Source: Bin87 sp034423115
GTDB taxonomy: Bacteria > Chloroflexota > Dehalococcoidia > Lucifugimonadales > UBA3495
Assembly: GCA_034423115.1 (NCBI GenBank)
Contig: DAOUJD010000063.1
Span: 62,001 to 126,000 of the forward strand
Direction: 5' to 3'
Length of the DNA: 64,000 nt
The notes below the pieces were generated by a model. The model ran no database searches and had not been told where the DNA came from. It saw only the letters and a list, made by a program, of their open reading frames with translations. How positions within the stretch are numbered: position 1 is the first letter of the stretch; every line of letters starts with the position of its first letter. This document shows, piece after piece, positions 25,827-32,681 of the stretch. The position numbers and the translations under genes were made by a program.

Positions 25827-26315
25827 ATGGAGCCAATCATCCATGGTGTCGTCGCCGGAATAATCGCGGCTTTGGCTGTGACCCTAATTTTGGGCGTCGC
25901 CAGATTGGTTCAACAATGGTGGAATAAGCGGAGGGACGTGAGGTATCTTCGCAGGTTGCTGACTACTGGCATGGTGCGCGTGATGAGTGCGAAAGACACA
26001 TACCACCATGGCATGGAAGCGTGGATGAAAGCTGACGCGCTTCGCGCTGCTCAGTACACCTACTTGCTGAAGCAGGTTGAGGTTGCATTGGAGCGATGGA
26101 CGATCCGTTTGTCGCCCGACGAAAAGAAAGACATATACGATGCCTTAGACTGGTTCAACGCCGAAGGATTGCATGCCATGAAACACGGAGACGAAGTGCG
26201 GTTCGTGGAAGTCCCCGTAGGAAAGTGGCCTACTACGACGATGTCGCAGGAACATGCTGAAAGGAGATTAAAGAAACTCCAATCCATTAGCTGGTTGAAG
26301 ATGGAAACCGAGTGA
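25827..26315 (+). CDS. hypothetical membrane-anchored protein
   Basis: The 162-aa protein has one N-terminal membrane helix (about residues 5-27, HGVVAGIIAALAVTLILGVARLV). A basic stretch (WWNKRRDVRYLRRLL) and a soluble helical domain follow. The start is well supported by AAGGAGG 6 nt upstream, and TATAAT lies at 25787-25792. No family is recognised. The next gene may be coupled to it, because a GTG overlaps this stop by 4 bp. Lower GC content than its neighbours hints at acquired DNA. Confidence 0.65.
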   Translation: MEPIIHGVVAGIIAALAVTLILGVARLVQQWWNKRRDVRYLRRLLTTGMVRVMSAKDTYHHGMEAWMKADALRAAQYTYLLKQVEVALERWTIRLSPDEKKDIYDALDWFNAEGLHAMKHGDEVRFVEVPVGKWPTTTMSQEHAERRLKKLQSISWLKMETE

Positions 26316-26470
26316 TTCGCGCCAAAGTCTTTCGCCCCGTAACGGCGCATTTGGTCGTTTGGCGATCCCTCCTGAACGATGAAATACTCAATGAGTTGAA
26401 CAGATGGGGTTGCAATTGCGGATCGATCCATAGAAGAGACGACCAAGGTCTTTGGCCAAACACACGAAAA

Positions 26471-26989
26471 ATGCTTGTATTGAAGATCGCGTTGGTGTTT
26501 GCGTTAATGGTTGTGGTGGCGGCCTGCTTGCCACTAGGCGCAAATCGATCCTCCACTTGCCCGGTCGTGAAAATCGACAACTCGGAAACGGTGTCTGAAC
26601 AACTTGCCTGCCTTTACGACTACCTGCAAAGTCCAAACGCGATGATCATCGCTGATTATTCGGTCCTACGGGCGGACACGCCATTGAGCTACATTGCGGC
26701 GGTCAGCAGTCTGGTGGAATCCGGGTACCTAGCTGAAGTTAGTTCAGGAGCAGTGGTGGAAGGCTCGGAAAACCAAAAACGATACGAGGCAGGATTGCCC
26801 GTGCCTGCCACTCCGGCGGTTGGGTATTATCCGACGGCAGAAGGAATGGAATACCTGTTCAAGCACCGACACCCAGCGTTAGCCTGGCTGAAAGCCAACT
26901 GGTTTCCTTTGGCTATCGCGATCTTGAACGCCGTCATAGGTGTTGTTGCGGTTTGGACGGCGAAACGGGCCAGATCAGGCAATGGTTAG
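26471..26989 (+). CDS. hypothetical lipoprotein with C-terminal membrane helix
   Basis: With the ATG at 26471 the product is 172 aa. It has a signal peptide and lipobox (VVVAAC) and a middle domain containing AEVSSGAVVEGSENQKRYEAG. A second hydrophobic segment near the end (WFPLAIAILNAVIGVVAVW) is followed by positive residues. An alternative GTG at 26312 would overlap the previous gene by 4 bp and add 53 residues. The lipoprotein start is preferred because of its classic signal. No family is recognised. It probably forms a two-gene unit with the gene at 25827. Confidence 0.55.
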   Translation: MLVLKIALVFALMVVVAACLPLGANRSSTCPVVKIDNSETVSEQLACLYDYLQSPNAMIIADYSVLRADTPLSYIAAVSSLVESGYLAEVSSGAVVEGSENQKRYEAGLPVPATPAVGYYPTAEGMEYLFKHRHPALAWLKANWFPLAIAILNAVIGVVAVWTAKRARSGNG

Positions 26990-27448
26990 CACACTCCTTT
27001 TGTGAGCCAGAGCACCACTGGACAAACTACGTAGGTGTTCACCAGACCTCATTGTTTTCATGCTGAGAGGCCATTTGCTAAAGGTTTCAGACCGCAAATG
27101 ATAAAGAGATTGTCGACGGCCTAGGAGGCCCGGTCAGAGCATCTGCTGATCGGCTTGATCCATTTCGCGAGGTCTTGCGACGGCAGATGTCATTAGCAAC
27201 TCTGCCACTTCGCCGTCGATCTACACCGGCTCCGTCCTCGCGGGCACGTGCGAGACCGGCTCAGCGTGATTGACGACGGTAAGGAATGCGCCTCACCATT
27301 GCCCATCACGCCGGCCCCGAAGCGCCGCCAACAACCAGCATCTTGGAGGCAGCAGCCTGAACCGCATCCACAATGAATACGTCAATCACAACACTAGATG
27401 GGACATAACCCTGTCCTTGATACCGACGGTGGCAATCTCGTCGGCCCT

Positions 27449-27578
27449 GCATCAACGCTCGTTGCCCAAAATCCGTCGTCTCCACCCCCCGAAAACCCCC
27501 CTTCGAGGCCCTCAAAACGCCGGTCGAGACCCTGAAAAGCGCTGGTTGAGATCGCTCAAATCCGTGATTTTTGTCACC
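27449..27578. repeat. 130-bp intergenic repeat, copy 1
   Basis: This stretch is about 80-90% identical to 27683-27813, offset by 234-235 bp. The last part consists of three 22-nt tandem units of the pattern TTCGAGGCCCTNAAAACGCCGG, the third diverging into GAGATCGCTCAAATCCGTGA. The period of 22 is not a multiple of three, which argues against a protein repeat. Confidence 0.8.
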
Positions 27579-27682
27579 TGCCACGGTGCTGGAAAGCGCG
27601 CTCACCCGGGCGACTGGAGGCCGGTGGTCCGATCCTCTCCACTCCAATCCTCATCATCGTTGACCGGGTGCTGGTGGGCCCG

Positions 27683-27813
27683 GCATCAACGCTGGCAACC
27701 CAAAGCCCGTCGTCGCCCACCCCCTGAAAAACCCCCTTCGAGGCCCTGAAAACGCCGGTTGAGGCCCCGAAGAACGCCGGTTGAGATCGCTCAAATCCGT
27801 GATTGTTGACACC
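27683..27813. repeat. 130-bp intergenic repeat, copy 2
   Basis: This is the second copy of the element at 27449-27578, with the same three 22-nt units and the same terminal GAGATCGCTCAAATCCGTGATT. It ends 30 bp before moaD. The strongest conservation between copies is in the last 30 bases. Confidence 0.8.
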
Positions 27814-27843
27814 GTGGTACCGCCAGCACATAATCAGGCCAAC

Positions 27844-28095
27844 ATGCATTTTGATGTTCGATTGTTTGCCCTGTACCGTGAGCGCGCCGGCGCATCCATT
27901 GTTTCGGTGGACCTGCCCGACGGCGCATCGGTTGGAGATCTCACGTCGGCGGTGCGGGTTGATTATCCCCGGCTGGCGCCGCCTGAGGTCAGGATCGTGG
28001 TGGCGGTGAACGCAGAATACGCGGACGATGACCAGTTGCTGCAGCCCGGAGACGAGGTTTGCCTGATACCTCCAGTCAGTGGAGGACGCGGTTAG
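27844..28095 (+). CDS. moaD: molybdopterin synthase sulfur carrier subunit MoaD
   Basis: The 83-aa ubiquitin-like protein has FDVRLFALYRERAG at its start and LQPGDEVCLIPPVSGG near its end, as in MoaD. MoaD carries the thiocarboxylate sulfur used with MoaE to make molybdopterin. The ATG at 27844 matches the family N-terminus. Oddly, two residues (Arg-Gly) follow the Gly-Gly that should be the C-terminus and be adenylated, so the protein may need trimming or use the final Gly. moaE starts 15 bp downstream. Confidence 0.85.
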   Translation: MHFDVRLFALYRERAGASIVSVDLPDGASVGDLTSAVRVDYPRLAPPEVRIVVAVNAEYADDDQLLQPGDEVCLIPPVSGGRG

Positions 28096-28110
28096 CGGAG
28101 GTTGCTGACG

Positions 28111-28590
28111 ATGATTATCCTTACGGACGAACCGCTGGATCCGGTTGCAGTCACCGACTCGGTACGAGCGGATGGCAATGGAGCGGTGGTCACCTTTCTG
28201 GGGACGACCCGCGATAATTTCGGTGGCAAGACCGTCACGCGGCTGGAGTACGAAGCTTACGACGCGATGGCGGTCAAGAAGATGCACGAGGTGCGGGACA
28301 GCCTGCGGGCGGACTACGGCATTGAAGACATTGCAATTGCCCACCGCACGGGTCGCGTGGACGTTGGGCACATCAGCCTGGTAGTCGCCGTGGCGTCGCC
28401 GCACCGGGTGAAGGCGTTTGAGGCGTGCCACGAGGCGGTGAACCGCATCAAGACGATCGTGCCGATATGGAAGAAGGAATGGTTCGCCGACGGATCGCGC
28501 TGGGTAGCGTGCGAGGACCACGAGTTCACGGACGGTGCGGAACACGACCACGCCCACGCGGAACGGCACGCGGTGGCGGCTGGAGATTAG
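28111..28590 (+). CDS. moaE: molybdopterin synthase catalytic subunit MoaE
   Basis: The 159-aa MoaE converts cyclic pyranopterin monophosphate to molybdopterin with MoaD. Motifs: GAVVTFLGTTRDNFGGK, LEYEAYDAMAVKKM, IAIAHRTGRVDVGHISLVVAVASPHR and the active-site lysines in VPIWKKEWFADGSRW. The ATG at 28111 is preferred over TTG at 28102 because GGAGG is 9 nt upstream of it. The C-terminus is His-rich (EHDHAHAERH). It is co-transcribed with moaD and ends before a convergent terminator. Confidence 0.92.
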   Translation: MIILTDEPLDPVAVTDSVRADGNGAVVTFLGTTRDNFGGKTVTRLEYEAYDAMAVKKMHEVRDSLRADYGIEDIAIAHRTGRVDVGHISLVVAVASPHRVKAFEACHEAVNRIKTIVPIWKKEWFADGSRWVACEDHEFTDGAEHDHAHAERHAVAAGD

Positions 28591-28635
28591 GGACGAGCTA
28601 AGGCGGCTGTTGGGAGGATTTCACCCTCATCCTAA

Positions 28636-28665
28636 CCCTCTCCCATCAAGGGAGAGGGGATTTTT
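28636..28665. terminator. bidirectional terminator between moaE and rimM
   Basis: A perfect 9-bp stem CCCTCTCCC-ATCAA-GGGAGAGGG is followed by GATTTTT. It separates two convergent units. The CCCTCTCCC element is repeated in degenerate form near 53370-53455. Confidence 0.75.
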
Positions 28666-29260
28666 ATATGAGGCCGTTGAGGAGATGGACGAGCATCGTG
28701 CTTGATTCGAGGTCGATGCTTTTGACCACCTGAGAGATGGCGGGCAGCAGGATTTCGGGGCCGGATTCGGGCCTGACGACGTAGACATCGTTGCTGCCGG
28801 TGGCGAGGATTTCCCTGATGGTGCCCAAGGTTTCGCCCTCGTCAGTTACGACGGACAGGCCGATCAGCTGGTAGTGGTAATACTCGTCGGGCTCTAGGCT
28901 ATCGGTGGAGCCGATGGGGGCGAAGATCCACTCGCCGGCCAAGGATTGGGCGGTTGCAGGGGTTTCCAGACCGTGCAATCCCAACAGGGCCTGAGCGTTG
29001 GGGAGGGACTGGTAGGACGTGATGAGCGTGGATCGGCCGGCGACGGTCAGCGGTTCGCCGACTCTGAACCGGTTGGGGTTGTCGGACAGGGACTGGATGC
29101 GAAGGACTCCCTCGCGGCCATGGGATCGCATGACGCGGCCAACAAGGACGCAACCGTCCGGAGGGTCCGGTTCCTGAGGCGCCGGGGAGGAGTTCTGAGC
29201 AGCCGAGCCCCGGGAAGTTGTCCGGGGTCTGCGACGCCGGAATTGTCGGGGCCTAGACAA
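28664..29260 (-). CDS. rimM: ribosome maturation factor RimM
   Basis: The 198-aa RimM acts in 30S subunit maturation. It has a basic disordered N-terminus (residues 1-35), then the RimM beta-barrel start VLVGRVMRSHGREGVLRIQSLSDNPNRF and a PRC-barrel part with YHYQLIGLSVVTDEGETLGTI. The NDVYVVRPESGPEILLPAI motif follows. The start overlaps the end of khpA by 8 bp, so it is coupled in the rpsP-khpA-rimM operon. The usual trmD is not next; the operon ends here at a terminator. Confidence 0.92.
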   Translation of the reverse strand: MSRPRQFRRRRPRTTSRGSAAQNSSPAPQEPDPPDGCVLVGRVMRSHGREGVLRIQSLSDNPNRFRVGEPLTVAGRSTLITSYQSLPNAQALLGLHGLETPATAQSLAGEWIFAPIGSTDSLEPDEYYHYQLIGLSVVTDEGETLGTIREILATGSNDVYVVRPESGPEILLPAISQVVKSIDLESSTMLVHLLNGLI

Positions 29261-29480
29261 TCTCCAGGACGGCCCGGGTTCCGTCCTTGACTGCGGCGAC
29301 GCGGAGCAGGACGCGCATGGCCTGGGCGACTCGTCCCTGCCGGCCGATCACTTTGCCCTTGTCTTCAGGGGCAACTTCCAGACGGATCACAATCTGATCG
29401 CCTTCGTCGGACTCCGTGACGCGCACCGCTTCGGGGTTAGACGTGAGGGACTGGGCGATGAACTCAATCAGTTCTTTCAT
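29253..29480 (-). CDS. khpA: KH-domain RNA-binding protein KhpA
   Basis: The 75-aa protein is a single KH domain with the GKVIGRQGRVAQAMRVLLR motif (GxxG loop). It matches KhpA/YlqC, a small RNA-binding protein normally encoded between rpsP and rimM, as here. It overlaps rpsP by 17 bp and rimM by 8 bp, so the three are tightly coupled. Confidence 0.93.
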   Translation of the reverse strand: MKELIEFIAQSLTSNPEAVRVTESDEGDQIVIRLEVAPEDKGKVIGRQGRVAQAMRVLLRVAAVKDGTRAVLEIV

Positions 29481-29733
29481 CGGCGTGTACCTTGTCGAAG
29501 ATGCCGTTGAAATCGAAGATACGACGCACCGGGTCCGAGGGTTGAGCGCCTTTGCGCAGCCAATCGACTGCCCGATTTTCGTCGAGGGTTACCGCCGGTG
29601 GGTCCGCCATTGGGTCGTAGTGGCCGATGCCGTCGAGATAAGCGCCGTCGCGCGGGTTGCGCTGGTCGGTAACGACGATCCGGTAGTAGGGGCGGCCTTT
29701 CTTTCCTACTCTCCGCAGGCGAATGCGTAGCAT
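29464..29733 (-). CDS. rpsP: 30S ribosomal protein S16
   Basis: The 89-aa product begins MLRIRLRRVGKKGRPYYRIVV and has the GAYLDGIGHYDP motif and NRAVDWLRKGAQPSDPV, all typical of S16. Length is normal. It is the first gene of rpsP-khpA-rimM and lies about 390 nt downstream of a consensus promoter. The very long, structured leader in between suggests post-transcriptional control. Confidence 0.95.
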   Translation of the reverse strand: MLRIRLRRVGKKGRPYYRIVVTDQRNPRDGAYLDGIGHYDPMADPPAVTLDENRAVDWLRKGAQPSDPVRRIFDFNGIFDKVHADERTD

Positions 29734-30123
29734 TTGAACTCCGTGGCTGAAATTACAAAAAGGGTACCTTTCAATGTATGGTTAGCCGCCGAATTTGTCA
29801 ATCAGCCTGAGTATCGCGAACACTCCCGGCGCGGGGATTTACGAAAACATCCAGTGGGCGCGTTGTGGCGGGCTCTGCTTAAAAGGGTATCGGGCCCAGA
29901 CTGGACCTTTGGCTTGCCGCCCGATGCTCCCAAAACCTTGGGGCGACGGTAGACACTGGTCTGGGCCCGACTGACGGGCTAATTGCCGTTTCAGAAAAGC
30001 GATGACGCTAAGAGGCGCTCACCCCGTCGTGTCCAGACTGGTGCCTACCATCGCCCCAGCATGTTAAACTTACTTCCATTCGCATCACCTCCTTTCTAAA
30101 GTTTCCGCAAAGCGGTTAGGGCG
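29734..30123 (-). promoter_or_regulatory. structured 5' leader of the rpsP operon with mutually exclusive stems
   Basis: Three segments compete, read on the minus strand. Segment C (30058-30031) and segment B (29970-29940) form a stem of about 26 bp. Two of its pairs are G-U only if the minus strand is transcribed; on the plus strand they would be C-A mismatches. Segment B (29970-29959) can instead pair perfectly over 12 bp with segment A (29901-29890, GTCTGGGCCCGA in the RNA), which is followed by TACCCTTTT. A mini-ORF covers segment C. This layout fits translation-controlled attenuation, but no family is recognised and the mechanism is inference. Confidence 0.55.
30008..30079 (-). CDS. 23-codon leader ORF with a near-perfect ribosome binding site
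   Basis: ATG at 30079 follows AAAGGAGGTGAT (30095-30084), an essentially full complement of the 16S rRNA 3' end, at ideal spacing. The reading frame runs 23 codons (MEVSLTCWGDGRHQSGHDG and four more residues) to TAG. It spans the 5' arm of the long leader stem. Such a strong site in front of a tiny ORF suggests a regulatory leader peptide. Coding has not been shown. Confidence 0.5.
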   Translation of the reverse strand: MEVSLTCWGDGRHQSGHDGVSAS

Positions 30124-30152
30124 AATTTACTACCAGGTCCAAAACTTGTCAA
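30124..30152 (-). promoter_or_regulatory. sigma70-type promoter of the rpsP operon
   Basis: TTGACA (30152-30147), a 17-nt spacer and TAAATT (30129-30124) lie on the minus strand. The hexamers and spacing equal those of the hopanoid operon promoter at 23472-23500. Confidence 0.72.
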
Positions 30153-31129
30153 GCCGTTTTGAAAGAGAATTTCAGGATCAATCGCGAAGCGATTTTTCGC
30201 TTCGCGCGGTGTTCATGGGCACGCCAAGTTTCGCGGTGCCGGTGCTGGACGCCTTGCAAGAATGCCGGGAGGTAGAAGTCGCAGCGGTCTACACGCCGCC
30301 CGACCGCAAACGGGGCCGAGGGCAGACACTGGAGGCGTGCCCGGTAAAGGTTCGCGGAGAGGAACTGGGAATTCCGGTGGTCCAGCCGGGCACGTTCCGC
30401 AACGCTGAGGTGGTTTCCGAGCTGGAATCGTACCGGCCGGACGTGGTCGTGGTAGCGGCTTATGGACGGCTGCTGCCCGCCGACGCGCTGGCGATACCGC
30501 AATTCGGTTGCCTGAATTTGCATCCCTCGCTGCTGCCCAAGCATCGGGGGCCGGCGCCGGTGGCCGGGGCGATCCTGGCCGGCGATCGCATGACCGGCGT
30601 GTCGCTGATGCTGCTGGACGAAGGGATGGACACGGGGCCGATTGTCGCTCAACGGGAACGCCAGGTCGATGAGTCAGACGACGCGGCAACGCTGACGGAA
30701 ACGCTGTTTGCCGATGGAGCGGCACTGTTGATTGAAACGCTGCCGAGGTGGGCCGAAGGGTCCGTGTCAGCGCAGGCGCAAGACGACGAGCGAGCGACCT
30801 ACACCAGCAAACTGGAACGGGCCGACGGATTGGCGGACTGGGGGTTGAGCGCGGAGGATTTGGCCAGACGGCAGCGGGCTTATACGCCGTGGCCGGGGCT
30901 GTACACGACCTGGGAAGGGAGTGAGTTGAAGCTGCTGGAGGTTCAGGCGGTTTCGGGTGGGAATGCGGAACCCGGCCGGGTTGCCACTACGCCAGATGCT
31001 GGAGTTGCGGTCGGAACCGGAGAAGGATTACTGGCGGTCAGGCGATTGCAGTTGGCGGGGCGCCGGCCCAGCAGCGGTGAGGATTTTTTGCGGGGATACC
31101 CCGAATTTCCGGGATCGATGCTGATGTGA
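30146..31129 (+). CDS. fmt: methionyl-tRNA formyltransferase
   Basis: The product formylates initiator Met-tRNA. Family motifs include SLRAVFMGTPSFAVPVLDAL, LPADALAIPQFGCLNLHPSLLP with the catalytic Asn and His, HRGPAP, and GVSLMLLDEGMDTGPI with the catalytic Asp. A C-terminal domain ends LAGRRPSSGEDFLRGY. The start is unclear: TTG at 30146 gives 327 aa, while GTG at 30209 or ATG at 30215 would cut into the first beta strand (LRAVF). The first codons contain a perfect 9-bp hairpin (30183-30206), and the TTG sits in the -35 box of the opposite rpsP promoter. No def gene is adjacent. Confidence 0.88.
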   Translation: MSSRFEREFQDQSRSDFSLRAVFMGTPSFAVPVLDALQECREVEVAAVYTPPDRKRGRGQTLEACPVKVRGEELGIPVVQPGTFRNAEVVSELESYRPDVVVVAAYGRLLPADALAIPQFGCLNLHPSLLPKHRGPAPVAGAILAGDRMTGVSLMLLDEGMDTGPIVAQRERQVDESDDAATLTETLFADGAALLIETLPRWAEGSVSAQAQDDERATYTSKLERADGLADWGLSAEDLARRQRAYTPWPGLYTTWEGSELKLLEVQAVSGGNAEPGRVATTPDAGVAVGTGEGLLAVRRLQLAGRRPSSGEDFLRGYPEFPGSMLM

Positions 31130-31159
31130 TCTCGCATCGGGAAAGATGGTCGCAGGAGG

Positions 31160-31342
31160 CTAACGACCAACCCCCTGGTGGAATTTGCGGGTACCGCACC
31201 GAACGCAATAGCCGATGGTGGCGGGCATGCCGTTGCGCATGGTGATGATCTCGGGGTCTCGGGTGGGTGTGTTGGCGTTGCACCGAGCGCAATAGATGAT
31301 GGGTTCCCTGGACTCCCTGGGTTCCCGTGGACTTGCGGCCAT
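31160..31342 (-). CDS. DUF5679-like zinc-ribbon protein
   Basis: The 60-aa protein has two C-x2-C knuckles (YCARCNA and YCVRCGT) separated by RDPEIITMRNGMPATIG, the pattern of the small DUF5679 zinc-ribbon family of unknown function. The start has GGGAG 6 nt upstream. The first 12 residues repeat the pattern REPRESREP. It is convergent with fmt, 30 bp apart, and shares no strand with the next gene. Confidence 0.75.
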   Translation of the reverse strand: MAASPREPRESREPIIYCARCNANTPTRDPEIITMRNGMPATIGYCVRCGTRKFHQGVGR

Positions 31343-31711
31343 GAGTTGTCTCCCTTATGCCGGGTTGGTTGCCGCGTCGAAACGTGCGTGTCATGGTTGG
31401 CGCGCGACCCCGGCGTGCCTGGAGAACCAGGCACGCGGGTGTTTCGTCAGCGGCGCTTCTCATTGGAAGCTCGCTGTCTTGCCAACGTTGCCCGTGCTAT
31501 GCGCACATGGTGGGCGTATTGTGCTGGCATCTTTAATTACGCCGGGTGAAACGCGGCGGTTTGCACCGGCGGTGGCGAGACTCCCGGAATCTGCCGACAC
31601 TACGACAGGGATGGGCTGGGTCGACGGTGCGCTGACGTACGTCAATCGCGGTTGGTGTAGAATTCCGGCAACTCAGCCGGCCCTGACCGGCAGATGGCGA
31701 CGGAGGGACTT
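31343..31711. other. intergenic region with one strong hairpin
   Basis: These 369 bases between divergent genes hold no supported gene. A perfect 10-bp stem GCGTGCCTGG-AGAA-CCAGGCACGC is at 31413-31436 without a T-run. A TAGAAT box near 31658 could be a -10 element for the downstream gene. Confidence 0.5.
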
Positions 31712-32662
31712 ATGGCGTTCGCTGGAGTGCCCACAGAGGCGCAAGTGTTGGAGTGGTACCGGAACGAAAACAACTGGGGACGCTGGGGTCAGCAGGACCA
31801 AATGGGAGCGCTGAACCTGATCACCCAGGGCAAGAGGACACAGGCGGCGGCATTGGTGCAGTCGGGCGAGACGGTGAGCTGCGCGCGGCCGATCACCACG
31901 GATATGGCGCCGGACATCAGCCACCAGGTGCAACGATTCATGGTGGACAGCGGCGAGGGTCGGGACACGGATCCGCTGGAACGGCGCAACTCGCGGCGAG
32001 GCGCAGCCGAGTTCATCGGGATGGTGTTTCACGGGCAGACCATCACGCACATCGACGCGCTGTCGCACTACTCGTACGACGGTTTCATGTACAACGGCGT
32101 GCCGGCGGCGGTGGTGACGTCACGAGAAGGGGCGCAGAGCCACGCCATCGACCTGACGGCGCAAGGGCTAGTGAGCCGGGGTGTGCTGCTGGATATAGCG
32201 AAGGTTCGCGGCGTGGACTGGCTACCGCCGGACGCACCGGTAATGCCGGAGGACCTGGACGCGGCGGAGGCCGATCACGGGGTGACCGTGGAGTCCGGGG
32301 ATATCCTGCTGGTGCGGACGGGGAACTACCGCAGGCGCCTGGTGGAAGGGCCGTTGCCTCCGACGGAGCCGAGCGTGGCGTGCCACGTGGCGTGCGCGCC
32401 GTGGTTCAAGGAGCGGGGAATCGCGATGCTGGGGACGGACACGTCGAACGACATCCGGCCCAACGAATACCCGAACATCGTGTCGCCGCTGCACATTTCG
32501 TGCCTGGTGTACCTGGGCGTGTGGCTGATCGACAACGCGAACCTGGAGGAGGTGGCAGAGGTCGCGGCGCGGCACAACCGCTACGAATTCATGCTGTCGA
32601 TCGGGGCGTTGAGGCTGCGGAACGTTACAGGGAGCCCGGTGAATCCAATCGCGATTTTCTGA
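31712..32662 (+). CDS. cyclase family protein (kynurenine formamidase-like metal hydrolase)
   Basis: The 316-aa protein matches the cyclase/KynB superfamily, with NNWGRWGQQDQMGALNLI at the N-terminus and the metal-binding THIDALSHYSYDG (H-x-D-x3-H) in the middle. DTSNDIRPNEYPNIVSPLHISCLVYLGVWLIDN lies near the C-terminus. Family members hydrolyse amides or esters such as N-formylkynurenine. The ATG at 31712 is preferred to 31694 because GGAGGG lies 5 nt before it. The substrate is unknown and no kynurenine pathway gene is nearby. Confidence 0.85.
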   Translation: MAFAGVPTEAQVLEWYRNENNWGRWGQQDQMGALNLITQGKRTQAAALVQSGETVSCARPITTDMAPDISHQVQRFMVDSGEGRDTDPLERRNSRRGAAEFIGMVFHGQTITHIDALSHYSYDGFMYNGVPAAVVTSREGAQSHAIDLTAQGLVSRGVLLDIAKVRGVDWLPPDAPVMPEDLDAAEADHGVTVESGDILLVRTGNYRRRLVEGPLPPTEPSVACHVACAPWFKERGIAMLGTDTSNDIRPNEYPNIVSPLHISCLVYLGVWLIDNANLEEVAEVAARHNRYEFMLSIGALRLRNVTGSPVNPIAIF

Positions 32663-32681
32663 TGGAACGGTAGTAGCGTAC

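Larger units (their letters stand above)
26990..27843. other. gene-free stretch of 850 bases
   Basis: No credible coding sequence was found on either strand. The second half holds the two long direct repeats listed separately. The first half (26990-27440) shows nothing I can name. Confidence 0.6.

Noticed and set aside
27449..27813. CRISPR array
   Set aside because: Units are 22 nt, directly abutting without unique spacers, and only three per block; no cas gene is present.
27306..28569. Minus-strand frames across the 130-bp repeats and opposite moaD/moaE
   Set aside because: The repeats have a 22-nt period that breaks the reading frame, and the longer frame is a shadow of moaD/moaE.
29734..29952. 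72-codon plus-strand frame just upstream of rpsP
   Set aside because: It has no ribosome binding site or family match and it lies inside the structured leader of the rpsP operon.
30084..30099. Sequence ATCACCTCCTTTCTAA on the plus strand, identical to the end of 16S rRNA
   Set aside because: No other rRNA sequence precedes it. It is better explained as the complement of a very strong ribosome binding site for the minus-strand mini-ORF.
29880..30120. 6S RNA or another known structural RNA at the rpsP leader
   Set aside because: The long stem is suggestive, but it contains a translated-looking mini-ORF and lacks a recognisable 6S open bubble or SRP/RNase P motifs.
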